Assembly: GCF_011075055.1 (NCBI RefSeq)
Contig: NC_058154.1
Location: forward strand, 5,381,501 to 5,445,500
Reading direction: 5' to 3'
DNA length: 64,000 nucleotides
DNA from: Mangifera indica
Taxonomy: Eukaryota > Streptophyta > Magnoliopsida > Sapindales > Anacardiaceae
Shown here piece after piece: positions 47,401 through 58,489 of the stretch; position 1 is the first letter of the stretch; every line of letters begins with the position of its first letter. Position numbers and translations under genes: made by a program. The notes under the pieces are model-generated. The model was given only the letters and a program-made list of their open reading frames with translations, searched no databases and was not told the origin of the DNA.

Positions 47401-49054
47401 CATTACCTCAACTTTCTCAGTAATACTCATATTCTTAGGAAGAGCAGACTCACCTGCAAGTGCCTTAGCACATTTTTGGTGCACTAGAATGACATATATT
47501 TTCTTCCTCTGTATGTTGAAGTCACCTTTGCCATCAAACCTTTCTATTTCTATTCTGACTTAACATTATTATTTGTCAAGTATTCTTTTCAATCTTCTCC
47601 AAAAGGAAAATGTTAACAATCATAAGAAACACAGATAACAACTCGAGTTCACACATAACAGACACAAAACATTAACCAAATATTTGAGATAAACCCTAAT
47701 CGACTTTGATACTAGTTGTTAATTTTCAAAATCAATTTATATCAAATATTTATTCAAGATTTATGCAAGAAAAACAACAAGATTAACCAAGATCAAGGAA
47801 ACACACAAGAGCAAAACAAAATTGCTAGAATGAGTTACTTATTTCAAGTTTCAAAAATCGATACCTTATATCTAAGGCAAAGAGAAGAATCTAGTTAAAT
47901 ACAATATAAAATACAAGAAATTACAACTTACAATACCAACCCTTTGATCTTAGTACACATACACAAGTCTGTCATGAAATCGTGTTCTAAAACAAGCTTA
48001 ATACACAAACTCACTTGCTCGATTGAAGAAATCTAAATGATTTCTCTTTAGAAATTAAAACCTTAGCAAAGTGTTTGAGAGAGGAATAGAGTTTCAAAAC
48101 AAAAAAGAAGAAGGAATTCTAAAGAATTTCGTCGACCAAAGGTTTAAATATTTAGGCCAAATTATGCCTAAAATGACTAAACTAACCATCAATGCAAAAT
48201 GACGTTTGAACCCTCTCATAATTACAGAATTATAATATTGCCCTCAGCCAAAGTTTAAGACACATTTAACACATAACAATTACTCTAAGCTAATCCCTTC
48301 TAGTCTTAAACTATATTTTTCCATTTATTGATTAATATCTATAAAGCATGCCAACAAAACTTAGATCTAAAAGGTGACAAAATTGAAACCTATTTGAACA
48401 TAAACTAAAGAGTTCAGTGAGTAACATTCTGAAATAAAAACTTTAGAAGTAATTAAAAATGATTTTATATTATTGCAGGAAAATAAAAGAAAGCTATAAG
48501 AAATTGGCTTAGAAATTTATAGTGTCTAAGTAGGTAAACCAAATATAATATTACAAGTAGTATAATGGTTTGACTTTTAGGGTGATGTTTAGAATCAAAC
48601 AAGTTGCAAATCCATTTTTTACTAATGAATTGATCTCTCCTTATGATATCTGGTACTTTTTGCTTTAATGAGGCATTATACAAGGTAAAACAAGTAAATA
48701 GACAAAACTTAATGGTCAAAGACATCATGGAGAGTAGCATATGACCTTACTAAAGCGAATTTTATTACTTATATATATTTCCTTTTTTAATGTATTCTTG
48801 AATTACTATTGCTTAGAAGGTTGTCATCTGAGGGTAAAAGCTATTGTGTAAATGGTAGAAAATCTACTACTAAAGGTGAAGTTATGATGAAAGAAAGATT
48901 TGAACGAACAAAATCATCTCTAGAGTCAGAGCTAAGGGATATTCGGGAGCGGTATCTCCAAATGAGCCTCAAATATGCTGAGGTAGAAGCTCAGCGTGAG
49001 GAACTTGTCATGAAGCTTAAGTTAGCCAAAAAGGGGAACAGATGGTCATCTTAA
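30422..49054 (+). CDS. NT-C2 domain, long coiled-coil (myosin-heavy-chain-like) protein
   Basis: Eight coding exons join in frame with GT-AG junctions: 30422-30502, 30616-30813, 30951-31073, 34747-34784, 34862-35027, 35262-38483, 38616-38746 and 48817-49054. The product is about 1,398 residues. Residues 1 to about 145 form the NT-C2 domain of the EEIG1/EHBP1 type, with [12 protein letters not shown], a conserved VRNG and GILGET. A Ser/Asp-rich linker follows. From about residue 295 the protein is almost all coiled coil, beginning near [15 protein letters not shown]. The conserved C-terminus [20 protein letters not shown] is in exon 8. Plants have several proteins of this layout, annotated as myosin-heavy-chain-related; NT-C2 domains are thought to bind membranes or Rab-linked partners. 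The first ATG follows GGAGAGAAAC and has no upstream in-frame rival. Intron 7 is 10 kb of nested retrotransposons and intron 3 carries two DNA elements, yet no exon is broken. Exact function is unknown. Confidence 0.92.
31277..32037. mobile_element. Mutator-like non-autonomous element in intron 3
   Basis: It has terminal inverted repeats starting GGCCAAA(A/G)GACTTATTC. It is flanked by the 9-bp duplication AAACACAAA (31268-31276) / AAACTCAAA (32038-32046), one mismatch. The end sequence (GGCCAAA...ACTTATTC...CCCAAGG) and the GTCTTCGTC-like interior show it belongs with the fold-back element at 10468-11296. The interior is less palindromic. The open frame at 31540-31767 is not a gene. Confidence 0.85.
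32047..32140 (+). repeat. Intronic direct repeat, copy 1
   Basis: The block with TCATAAAAGGGTATTTATATGG and AGTCAAAGCCTC is repeated at about 34105-34205 in the same intron and orientation, about 2.06 kb downstream. Confidence 0.75.
32390..33580. mobile_element. Long inverted-repeat element in intron 3
   Basis: Two arms of about 430-450 bp (32390-32840 and about 33125-33580) are reverse complements over almost their full length. Shared blocks include AAAGTTTAAA, AACAATAAAACA, TATGTTATGTGTTTTTTTTAT and GATTGTTTAATA. The 280-bp centre carries repeated GCCAACC / GTTGGCGT motifs in both orientations. An (AT)n run borders the left arm (32371-32399). The architecture suggests a non-autonomous Mutator-like element; exact ends and target duplication were not settled. 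The inner arm resembles 50190-50330. Confidence 0.75.
33581..34104. other. Pyrimidine-rich intron 3 stretch
   Basis: A T/C-rich stretch that happens to stay open on + for 171 codons (33566-34081). The product is hydrophobic with no recognised family. I treat it as intron sequence. Confidence 0.5.
34105..34205 (+). repeat. Intronic direct repeat, copy 2
   Basis: It carries TCATAAAAGGATATTTATATGG and AAGTCAAGGCCTCG, matching 32047-32140 with scattered changes. The two copies bracket the long inverted-repeat element. Confidence 0.75.
39075..39622 (-). repeat. Copia 3' LTR
   Basis: It aligns with 47717-48278, including AAGATTAACCAAGATCAAG, TTTGAGAGAGGAA and a GAAGGAATTCTA block. It lies next to the polypurine tract, so it is the 3' LTR in the element's own orientation. 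Confidence 0.85.
39690..41290 (-). pseudogene. Copia reverse transcriptase and RNase H, inactivated
   Basis: Minus-strand frames 41048-41290, 40536-40901 and 40055-40567, then the frame down to about 39690, give an ordered copia RT-RNase H. The RT start has [10 protein letters not shown] and the finger region has [14 protein letters not shown]. The catalytic box near 40665 reads YVNCMLLA where YVDDMLLA is expected, so both Asp are lost. [16 protein letters not shown] and RFMSNP follow, then YLKGSIDYG and [11 protein letters not shown]. RNase H continues with [20 protein letters not shown] and DILTK. Frameshifts separate the pieces. It lies antisense in intron 7 of the coiled-coil gene and is not part of that gene's product. 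Confidence 0.88.
41435..42703 (+). mobile_element. LTR fragment of the second family (copy 3)
   Basis: It matches 22220-23990 (for example CATGAGATA(C/T)ATGGAG and GGCCATAATGGGAT). It ends CTAAAACTTTACA but lacks a primer site and its own first 400 bases. It sits between copia RT and the antisense gypsy element. Confidence 0.75.
42704..47064 (-). mobile_element. Antisense Ty3/gypsy element nested in the copia element
   Basis: On the minus strand it starts with LTR sequence TGTAGCACCC at 47064 and runs left through a shortened LTR (to about 46240), gag, protease, RT and integrase. It ends against the LTR fragment at 42704. It is the same family as the elements at 1-4.2 and 15.9-21.8 kb. There is no second LTR and the primer site was not found, so it is truncated and internally deleted. 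Confidence 0.8.
42710..46200 (-). pseudogene. Decayed gypsy gag-pol, minus strand
   Basis: Gag with basic Arg/Glu-rich sequence lies at 45899-46200, followed by a damaged zinc knuckle near 45850-45890. The open frame 45130-45543 spans protease end to RT start, with [19 protein letters not shown] and [14 protein letters not shown]...LVP. RT lies at about 44300-45120. The catalytic box at about 44725-44750 reads IDDILVYS, intact, unlike the other copies. RNase H and integrase fragments run to 42710 with many stops. It is the best preserved of the three gypsy pol copies in the window but still broken. Confidence 0.82.
47040..47560 (-). pseudogene. Copia gag remnant
   Basis: Minus-strand translation gives a plant copia gag. 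It starts near [14 protein letters not shown], then [50 protein letters not shown] and [13 protein letters not shown]. Only two or three stops occur. It stops at 47064 where the gypsy LTR begins, so the C-terminal zinc knuckle is missing. Confidence 0.85.
47717..48278 (-). repeat. Copia 5' LTR
   Basis: The 562-bp partner of 39075-39622. In its own orientation it begins TGTTATGTGT and ends GAAAATTAACA, then the primer site. Confidence 0.85.
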
Positions 49055-49286
49055 ATTTAATAACATTACTTCATCCAACCAATTTCAGATAGCATTTCTC
49101 AAGTCTCAACTTCTGTGACATTCACAAGAGTAAGTTCCTGAAAGGAGAATAAAAAGAGAAAGTTCCCCATTTGTAAAATCTAAAATAACTGATGGGAAAG
49201 TTGTAGAATGTAAGAATTTCATTTAAACAACATCAAATGTGTAACTAAATTTGGAGAATTGAATTAGAATGAACAATTGTACTGTA

Positions 49287-49292
49287 AATAAA
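49287..49292 (+). promoter_or_regulatory. Candidate poly(A) signal of the coiled-coil gene
   Basis: AATAAA lies 233 bases after the stop codon, next to a TGTA-containing AT-rich tract. Confidence 0.5.
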
Positions 49293-50170
49293 ATGTCAAT
49301 ATAATTAATGATAAATTATGAAGTAAAGTTATCACTTTTCACATTGGTTCTTTTGGTATCGATTAATATATCTCAAACTTTCCAAGTACTCATATATGCC
49401 ATCAATTTTAGAGTTTTCTATTTCTAATTAAATTATGAAAAAAAAGACTTTAGTTACACAATATAATTTTATTATGTGTACTATTAGATATAGTATATTA
49501 TTATTTCATAAATAGAAAATTCAATGACATTGTTAATGTTAAAAAATTGGACAAAATATTGGTCATGTCTGGGCCAAAAACCCATTAAACATAAAGTCAA
49601 TTGAAAGTCCTCCTTGTTTTTTTTGGTTTCATCCTACCTATCTCTTCCTGTAAAGTTTTCCTACAGATGATGTGTGCAATTTCTACCTAGTATCCTAGTT
49701 TTGTGCTTCCTGCCTTATTGCAAAATTTGTTATGCATTTTGTGTTGTCTACTTCTTTCCATCTTATGGTTAATGCTTTTCTCCTACTACTGAAGTCCTCT
49801 TGTAGGGTCTACATCTCTTGGTTTGGCTTGCAAACTCTTGTTGTTTCCTATACCTGCATAATCCTTTTTAAAATTGTCCTTTTCTCCTTACTATTGTATT
49901 GTGTTCTACCTCCCATGAGTCTGAAGCAATGCATCTTTTGCCCTCTTTTTGGGTTTGTTGTTTTTGTTAGTAAAGATATTAAAATTTTTACCACAAAATA
50001 AGCCTACCTTTTCAAATTTACTACACTTTTCACACACTAAACATTTATACCACAAAGTTGGTTGAATACCTAAACTACTCTCATCTTTAACCTTGTAAAC
50101 ATAAGAAAGGGAGAGCTGACCTTTTCATACAAAAAATCATATATCTTTCAAAGATTTTGTAGGAAAATTA
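49293..50170. other. Intergenic, left approach to the Mutator-like element
   Basis: AT-rich. One open frame (49732-50001, 89 codons) encodes a hydrophobic peptide with no recognised family and is probably by chance. The left end of the Mutator-like element should lie in the second half, but no unambiguous terminus is visible. Confidence 0.4.
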
Positions 50171-50529
50171 TCTAAATCTATATCAGTGTTAATTCATACC
50201 ATTTATGTTTTCTTTTCTTGTTTAACAATTAAAAATCAAAGAATGTGCGCTAAATTCATGTTGTGATTTCATGTGAAATATAATTTACTATTATTTAATG
50301 TTATGTTTCATATTGTTATATTGTTTAATGTTGTTACAATATAGTTTGAGTATTGATAGTTAAATTGGGAAAGAGTTTATGAAAATCCTGGTAAATTTAG
50401 GATAAAAAACAACATGAAGAACTTGTTGACGAGGTCATCAAAGGTAAGTGATCTCACCAACCCATTCTTCTGAACCTATTAATCCCTAATTAGTTATCCA
50501 AAGTTATTTGTTTTATATGTTAGGGTTAG

Positions 50530-51617
50530 TTTAAGCAAAAGATGAAAAAAAGTTGTATTTAAGATTCATTATAGAGGGTAATAGATTTCAGATAATGACA
50601 ATGTAATGAGATATGTTAGTAGGAATGAGAGACCGATTTGCATGGACACAAGTATTGATTTCGAAGGATTTATGGTAAAAATATGCTATCGTCTCAAAAT
50701 TGACTAAAATCAATCAAATGTCCACGTATTTATCCCTGGTGATGCATTGGTGGATCCAATTGAGATTGTAGATGATGATGATCTTGAGTATGTGATAGTG
50801 GTAGCAAGAAGTTTATGAAGATCAATAAAACTCTATGTTATCAAGAATCCTAATGACAAAAAAGACAATTAACAAGCCAAAGATGTTTATGAGGAAGAAA
50901 ATAAGGATTATCCGATAGACAACTAGGCATACCACAAAGTTTCTAGAAGTATGGTATGAATCATGGTGATGATGATAATAATAATGATAATGATATAAAT
51001 GAGGATTATGAAACTGAGGGTCATGATAATGATGACGATGATGATGATTTTTTAAGGTTTGATGATATTAATGACATGTACTATGTATCGAGCCAAGACA
51101 TTAAGAGAAATAAAACTAATGCTTGTAATGACAAGGTCGAATGTAACATGAAAGGTTACGGCTCCATAGATATTGGAGCATATACATAATCCTAAGTAGT
51201 TTCAATAAGTCTTTGAACTTGTCATGGATGTTGAGAATGTAGGCATTAGTAATCGAGAAACATAAATAGACAACCATCTAAAAGTAATAGGCTTTTATAA
51301 TTCAAAGGCAAAATTGAAAGCATTATTTCAAACATATGCGTTAGAGACAAATATTCAATAGAAGGTCGTTTACTCTGATAGGAACCAATATGAGATTCAA
51401 TGCATACATGAATAATGTCTATGGTGGGCATGAGTAACAAGGGGAAATGATAGAGATTAGTGGATGTTATGACGTATGATGAGGCACACACTTTTTTATG
51501 AGATCAAATTTTGCCACACCATAGATAGGTTGATGTAGAGTCATTGGGGAATATTCTTAAATCAATGTTTGTGGTTGATTGCATTTATCATTGAAGGAAA
51601 TTATTTTCGACATGATA
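50530..51617 (+). pseudogene. MULE transposase, N-terminal piece
   Basis: The frame begins about 50530 with a PB1-like region (RYVSRNERPICM, IDFEGFMVKICYRL) and a DDDDLEYV end. An Asp/Asn-rich acidic linker follows (open at 50956-51189). Then comes the MuDR-type DNA-binding zinc finger region at about 51210-51500, with LKALFQTYALETN, YSDRNQYEIQC and remnants of WWA-VTRG. Several TAG and TAA codons interrupt it. It runs to the solo LTR at 51618, and the protein resumes at 53753. Confidence 0.75.
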
Positions 51618-53752
51618 TATAACACCTTTCTTTAGATACATATCTCTAATAGGAATATACCAAAAGAGACATGTACAACTAGACTATTTGCAAATTTTAA
51701 TGCATGATCATAACTATAAAATATACAAAAAGGTGATGTAAAAAAAATAATTGCTTTATTAATCAAATTCATAAAATAAAAGTATCTAAAATCTCTATCA
51801 TAAAATGACTATATAAGTCGAAAGTAAACCAATGTGTTTAAAAGTAATAATGATAATAATAAAAATGCTAAATATATGTCTATTAAAAAACTAGAATGAC
51901 ATAAATGGCCTTGTCCTCGTACAGCTGTTCGTTGGACTATTAGATCCCCGTCTACTCTGCTATTCACTTCTACTTGTGAAACATACAAAAGAAAACGCAT
52001 GAGTAAAACTCAATAAGTGGAGACCTTTCAACATCCTTGGACATTAAATTATTTGACAGTAAAACTTGTATTCCATTTGTAAGCTAAATGTTGTCACAAT
52101 ACGACACTTTGGTACCCTGACATGGATCATTCAAGAAAACTATAGAGACCCAAATTGGAATTGTCATATCTAATGCCCTAGTTAAAGCTGTTATGGTGCC
52201 TCGTGCACCTGCCAAATGACCTATTGGGTTATCTAAATGAGACACCCTAACCATATAGAGAAATTTCTGATAGTAGCTCATTTTCTTATCACATAAGTTA
52301 ATCAGAACTGTTGACTAACCATTTGAAAATGACCTCTACCTTGGGTACATATGTGGTGCATCTCATTGATCATGTGAGAAATATCTAAAAGCTACATCTT
52401 TACCATGCATACCTAATCTGAACTGGGTGGCTATACGCCTTAACACCGAGTGTATGATACATCTAATAGGTATCCAACCTTATTGCTCTCATAAATATTG
52501 TCACTTACACATACAGTTGGTAACTATCTAATTGTGTGACACTACCCTTAAGGTTGTTGACTTTTTTACTTAGATTCGACTCAATCTAAGTTTATGTTGT
52601 CGTCCACGTAGTCAAGCACTTTATTTATGTCTTTCTTGAATTTGCTATCCTCTATGAGCTCATTATTCTTTTTATATAATTCTCTCTTCTTATGCATATA
52701 GCCTAAGAGTATAATCATGCTCGTGTATGTGCTTTAACCCATGATCGTGTTCCTCTTGAACCATATACACGAGCATGTGACACTCAACACATGGTCATGT
52801 ATAGGATAGATATACACGGGGAGTTAACCTAAATACACTTTTATGTACTCGAATCCATAAGTATGAGCCACGTGTCTTCTAACACACGTCATCCACTTTT
52901 GGAAAGCTATACATAGGGGGTGTGTCCTATACCATATGACCATGCATTTCTCCTCTTAAAACGAGGGTAGGATCTTCAGGTTTTCAAAACTTTAGAATAA
53001 CACATAGACGTGTAAGAGACCATACATGACCATGTGTTGCTATCTAAAAATTGCACCTTGGGGTTTCTATGCTATTCCAACAGTTGACAAAACCATTTAA
53101 GCTAATACAAAGTGTCTCTAGGTCCCCTAAACAGTTTATTCAATGGAAATCATACTTTATAACATATACATACATCACATCATAGACATTAATGAATTAT
53201 CATCTTCAAAACACATAGTATTCAAACTCAAGAGACTAGGCATGCATATGGTTTATTATAATCGCATACAAAAACTCGCACATCATACATATCATCTTAT
53301 CCATGCTTAACTAACTTTGGATCATATATATAACAAACAACTTCGAGGATTCCATGAGCAAATAAGGGATTTTGCTCTATTTACTTGGTCTCCAGTGATA
53401 AAGACTTCCTTGCATAGTAATGGTAATTTAAGTGATTGCTAGTGGCTTTATAAGGGATGAAAATACCCCTTTTATCACTTGCACTCTTTCTTTTCTATGA
53501 CTGAAAGATAATCCAGAGAGTTAGGGTTATCATGTTTTTATTTCAATTTTTGGAAGCGATACACGAGCGTGTATAGACTATACATGGCTTTGCTGCAATC
53601 ACAATCTCATCCACTTATTAACTTTCTACTAACCAAACACGATCATGTATATCTCTATACACAGGCATGTATTACTGAAATCTAAAAAAATCACTGAATT
53701 TAAAACTAAAAAATAGACTAAAATGCCCTTGAGCTTACCTATGGGTGTTACA
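51618..53752 (-). mobile_element. Solo gypsy LTR inside the MULE transposase
   Basis: The reverse complement runs from TGTAACACCC to GGTGTTATA and matches the chromovirus-like LTRs at 1-1796, 11757-14860 and 15903-18010. There is no internal domain, so recombination between LTRs removed it. Flanks are TGATA (51613-51617) and TGGCG (53753-53757). The transposase frame requires ATGGCG at the join, so the left copy appears to be the original TGGCG after three transitions. Confidence 0.85.
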
Positions 53753-54745
53753 TGGCGAATAAATATAAGATTGATATTTCATACACATAGGCATGATATG
53801 ATAAGACATATGCACTAAATGCAGTAGAGGATCTCTTGAGGAGTCTTTAATGCTTTTATCTAAGTATTGTCACAATTTAAAACTCAAAAACTAGGAATCG
53901 TAATATGTATTGATATCAATACAGAAAATAGGTTCTAATTTTTCTTCATGGCTTTAAGTTGTTCGATAAGAAAGTTTTAACAATTTTGTCATTCGGTGAT
54001 TTGCATTGGTGTTTTACATTTAAAGCAAAAGTACTATTGGTTTCTTTTCATTGTTGTTGCGAAAGACAATAATAATTAAATTTATCCACTGGCTTTCAAT
54101 ATCAGGCACAATGAAAGAATCAATATGTGGACCTGGTTCTTGAGGTACCTATATGTGTATCAGTGATGTTTTAGACTTGGCCATTATATCTTATCATTCA
54201 ATCATTGTATTGGTGGCAAACATAATTCCTCATGCTCGCCATGGTTTTTTAACTACCATATAAAAGGTAACATGCGTAGACAGTTCAAAAAACCAAGCAT
54301 ATTACAAGATTATTTTGGAGAATAGATAAGGCATATCACATTAGCGACTTTCAATGTGCCATGAGGAGAATTACTTAGTTAAATGTTTTTGCGACAACCT
54401 ATTTGGTTGATATTGGGTATGAAAGATAGGTACATGCCCACTTTGGAGGATGACAATACAACATAATGATAACCAATATTGTCAAGTCCTTTAATGCCTT
54501 GACACGGACTACTTGCACCTTGTCTGTCACCATCTTGGTGGAGTTTCTTAGGAGCACAATACAACATTGATTTTATAATAGGCAAAACATGATAGGTATA
54601 TTTGACTTAAATTGGGTTTTTTTTTTTTTATACACTAGGTTTTATTAATTTCTTTGACATGTGAGAGATCTCACTTGTTAACACCATGGGTGGAGGACAA
54701 GATTATTGGACATATGGGTAAATCTACCAATATAGTGGTTAAACA
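53753..54745 (+). pseudogene. MULE transposase, catalytic-core piece
   Basis: It resumes with ANKYKIDISYT and KTYALNA. The core follows: remnants around FLHGFK, a weak DLHWCFTF block where the first Asp motif lies, a region near 54070 like the PLAFGIVD segment but broken, WSRFLRY-like sequence near 54130, and HARHGF-LPYKR at about 54230. Then come KAYHISDFQCAMRRI, TYLVDIGYERW-HAHF and YNIMITNIVKS at about 54330-54490. The end reads LTPWVEDKII just before the second solo LTR. Frame changes and stops are frequent. Confidence 0.78.
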
Positions 54746-56674
54746 TGTAAGGTTTTACAACACCATTAACTGGTAGTTCAACAAAATTAAAAATTAAAAA
54801 AATTTATCAAAGATCCTAAAACCCATCCAAGATACTTGTTTTAATGCATAGAATCATGAACATGTTAAACAAAGATAGGGTGTTCAAAAATTATACCTAC
54901 ATTGTTGACTCTTCTAAGACTTCATATGGTTATGTAAAGATGTTATCCAACCCTTTTGAGGCAATGCCTTGGTATCTATGCAGAGCATGAATAAGAGATG
55001 ATCTAGAAAGAAGACTACTAAGGCTTTTGTTGACTAGATCTTGAAAATTAGATCACGATAATGGAAGCTTGCATCAACAAGATTTTAGGCATAAAGATGT
55101 GTGTTTAAGATGTATATGTTTTGGATTGTTATGTTTAAAAAAAAAAAAATTGATTCAAACTAAACACTTAAATGTATAAGGTGAACATGAATCCTAAGTT
55201 AGTTAGGACTCTAATTACTTAGGTGATAAAGTGTCCAAGAATTCTTATTAAAATAAGACTTTTAATCTATTGAGAGTTTTAATGCATAGAAATGCTAATT
55301 AAATTAGGATTCCAACTCAACCTAAACTTTCTATCAAATAAAGACTTTGAAATTATTGAAAGTTTTAATGCATAGGAATCCTAATTAAATTAGGATTCCA
55401 ACTCAACCTAAACTTTCTATCAAACAAGGACTTTGAAAAATCTTTGTTTAACTAAAACACCTTACCCACGAGTTAACTTAGCCAATTGACTCGTGTTTAT
55501 CATTTGGCTTTTCTCAATTGGACTCTTAAATGGGTCCAGTTGAAACCATGCAATGTATTTGCATGATGCCACGTGGCACTGTGCACACCAAATGATTCTA
55601 GTCAAAATACATCTATATGTTTTTCTCTTTCCATGATCTCAAGATTATTGTTAAGCGATCTTTGCTTCTTGGTTCATATCAACCTGTTAATACATATGAC
55701 TTATAAGCTCTCTATCGAACGATTGGTTTATGAATTTGAGTCAAATTTAGACACAAACTAAAATTGGCCTTTAGTAAAGCGTCATAGCCACCTAAATTAT
55801 AGAGTGTTAGTGAACATCTCTTTAAGCTTTTACAATATCATAACTATATACAATTTAAACTTTTTGTCAACCAATATCTTCAAGGTTGAGACATAGAAGT
55901 GTGTTTATCTTAATAGTTCTTTGATATTAGTTGATACACATTAATGACTTACATGGATTAGGCTACAACTTCATCCCACTAAGACCACAAATTCAAACAA
56001 TCATGAATGTTTTTTAGCATTCGTATATGAGATATCTTCTCTTATGCTCATGAGTGGTGACTTATTTATTGATCAATTATAGTGTTCATGTATATCATGA
56101 TATGGTCGTTTGCTACCTTAATGATACCCTTTATTATGACGATCCATTGAATAGTATCAAACTATACCAATCCTTACACAAGACAGTTTGGCAACTTCAA
56201 ATCGAAAGATCACATGTAGTTATGGTGTTTAGAGGATTTGTTCTATAGACACTAGAGCAACCATCCATATGAATATCTTTTGGTAGGGTCAATCTAATAA
56301 ATATGTCTACAATATCCACTCATGTGTTGCACCAATCATCAACAAACAACTTTAACACATCAGAACTATCACCACCTTTCGGTGGAGTCGCTCAATACTA
56401 TAATAATTTTATCATCATTACATGTGTCATTAGTCATTGTAATGTCAGGATTATGGATATTTCTAGAATGACTATCTAATGTTTGTATAAGGTTATCATA
56501 ATCAGTTATCTAATACCCTCGTCACAATTATACCATTCTAAGGGCATGTTATTCGCACAATCATATAATATATAAATATATGAATTACATAACTATAAAT
56601 CATTTTATTAATTAATGAGATAAATTACAATTACAAATGTCAAATCAGTTGGCTCTAGGATATCTACCCTAATA
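54746..56674 (-). mobile_element. Solo LTR of the second family inside the MULE (copy 4)
   Basis: The reverse complement starts TATTAGGGTAGATATCC and ends AAAACCTTACA. It matches the LTR at 21822-23990 with one outer repeat unit fewer. Flanks are AAACA (54741-54745) and AAACG (56675-56679), a 5-bp duplication with one transition. Joining across it restores the reading frame VVKRIN of the transposase. Confidence 0.88.
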
Positions 56675-57140
56675 AAACGGATCAATGTCCACTGATACAA
56701 ATTACATGATTCATGGTAGTAATGTTCCTCGTGAATATTCTACATTAGATATGCGTCGTTGTTGCAAGGTTTAATAACTTCTCAGACTGTGGAGGATGGG
56801 CTAGTGTATATTACTCGATAACATTTTTTACGAGAGGTGTATAGAGAAGATGTTAATTCGGTAGAGGATCAGTCAACTTTGACTCCATCTAATATGAAGG
56901 CATTTACCCACCTATAATACAACAACAATGGTTTGGTCATCCATTCAACCATATAAGGAGGTTATAACAAGGAAAGGAAGTTCAACCACAAAACTAAACC
57001 GATGTCACCAACCTGGACATACTCAACTTAATTGTCTGAGTCTAACTCTAGTGTCTATTGTTAGCTTATCTCATGCATTAGGTAATTGCAAAGGACGAGG
57101 TTGTCGTAGCCATAGGGTAACCAATCAGGCAGAATAGTTT
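56675..57140 (+). pseudogene. MULE transposase, C-terminal piece with zinc knuckle
   Basis: After the LTR the sequence matches the SWIM-type region and tail of plant MULE transposases. It shows HGSNVPREYS, a damaged LDMRRCC near 56750 (the SWIM Cys pair), FLREVYREDVNSVEDQS at about 56830, and a proline/arginine tail. At about 57000-57036 the zinc knuckle RCHQPGHTQLNC lacks its first Cys. The open frame 56928-57137 covers this tail. Confidence 0.7.
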
Positions 57141-58489
57141 CTCGTGGTTTTTTTTCTATATTGACTCGGACTATAATTTGATGTTCAAATAATTTGCGTG
57201 TTTATCTTCTCTTTTTGGTTTTTGTTCCAGGTTCTATTGTATTAATTTTTTCATGATTTATTTTCAGGTTCATGCATATACGAGATCACAATGTTTCAAA
57301 AGGAAAAAGTTACAATCTTCTCAACATTAAGGCCATTGGTCTTGCACCAACTCATTAAAAGTTTTTTGGTTGAGTAGATGTAAAAAACTTTGGATGAGCT
57401 GGAGGTGAACTAGTGGCTTGGATACTTAACTATAAAGTCTGTAATTAAGTTATACAATTAAGTCTGCAATCAAGTGGCTTTAATTATCCTCATTTATTTT
57501 TTATTAGGATTTTAGCATTTATCTTTAATTTAATGATTTCTTAAATTTTGTTATGAGTTATTTTTATGTTGTCAACTAAGGTACATGATCACAGATGAAG
57601 TTGTCCTGAGGGTATACAAGTCATTGAAGTCATTTTCATATAATGTATTTTACATTTTGTATCATAGTCACTATATATGTATGATATTTACTTAACTGAT
57701 ATGATAACTGTAACTTTGAATAAGTGAATATTAATATTATATGATTGAATATTAAATAAAGAAATGTGCATAGACATTATAATCCATAATGAATTGGACA
57801 AAAGTAAATAGATGTTATAATCCATAATTATACATAAAAGAAAAACCATAAATGCATAACACAACCGTATAAATAAAAGAAAAACCAAGTATGCAGAACT
57901 GAGTATGCCTAATCACCCTCCATTAACTATACTCCTCCAAACTTGCATTTTGGCAAAATAATGTCATTAAATAAATGTATGCCCAATCAAGTAAATTCCT
58001 CTAAAAAAGAAGTCAACAACATAAAATAATTCTTACCAGAGGCCTTTCTGTGGAATGTGGTGATAGTTATGTGGCTATAGTAAGTCGAAAGCCTTGTGAT
58101 ATGGAAATCCATAAATAGATAGATATGTTAGAGACTTGGGGTTGGCCATTTGTATAAGTGATACTAGAGCAAAGGGGTCGCCATAGAGAGATAGGGGATT
58201 CGATACCTAGCAGTTAAGGACCGCAAAGACCCTATTGAGGGTGTTTGAAAAGTAGGATCGCATACTGACTAGGTATCCTTCTCTTTATCTGACTCTATCA
58301 TCTCATCATTTAATGAGGTATTTGGTGTCTATTCTTCCATGAACTCCAAAGCCTAAACGTACCACTTGGATAACCACTTAAGTTGAGTTGGACATAATAT
58401 AGTTGTAATAACCTTTTGAAAATAACAAAAATTGTTATAATTAATCAAATGTAATATTGAACGATAACAATAAATCTATGAATGATCAA
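57141..58489. other. Interval between transposase and DUF1985 gene
   Basis: AT-rich. In a Ulp1-carrying MULE the peptidase domain would be expected here on the minus strand, downstream of DUF1985. I could not recognise its catalytic His-Asp-Cys motifs. Sequence near 58040-58370 has sustained but unrecognised minus-strand coding bias. Confidence 0.45.

Larger units (their letters stand above)
39075..48278 (-). mobile_element. Ty1/copia retrotransposon in intron 7, antisense to the gene, itself invaded
   Basis: Two related LTRs, 39075-39622 and 47717-48278 (562 bp), begin TGTTAA(C/T)TTT on + and end ...AACACA or ...ACATAACA. On the minus strand, a primer-site-like TAGTATCAAAG lies at the inner edge of the upper LTR (about 47704-47716). 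A polypurine AAGGTGGAG lies at the inner edge of the lower LTR (about 39624-39632). Between them are gag (47040-47560) and RT-RNase H (39690-41290). Most of protease and integrase is missing. A second-family LTR fragment and an antisense gypsy element fill 41435-47064. The target duplication is not clear. Confidence 0.85.

Noticed and set aside
49732..50001. 89-codon hydrophobic open frame
   Set aside because: No recognised family, no supporting splice or start context, AT/T-rich composition.
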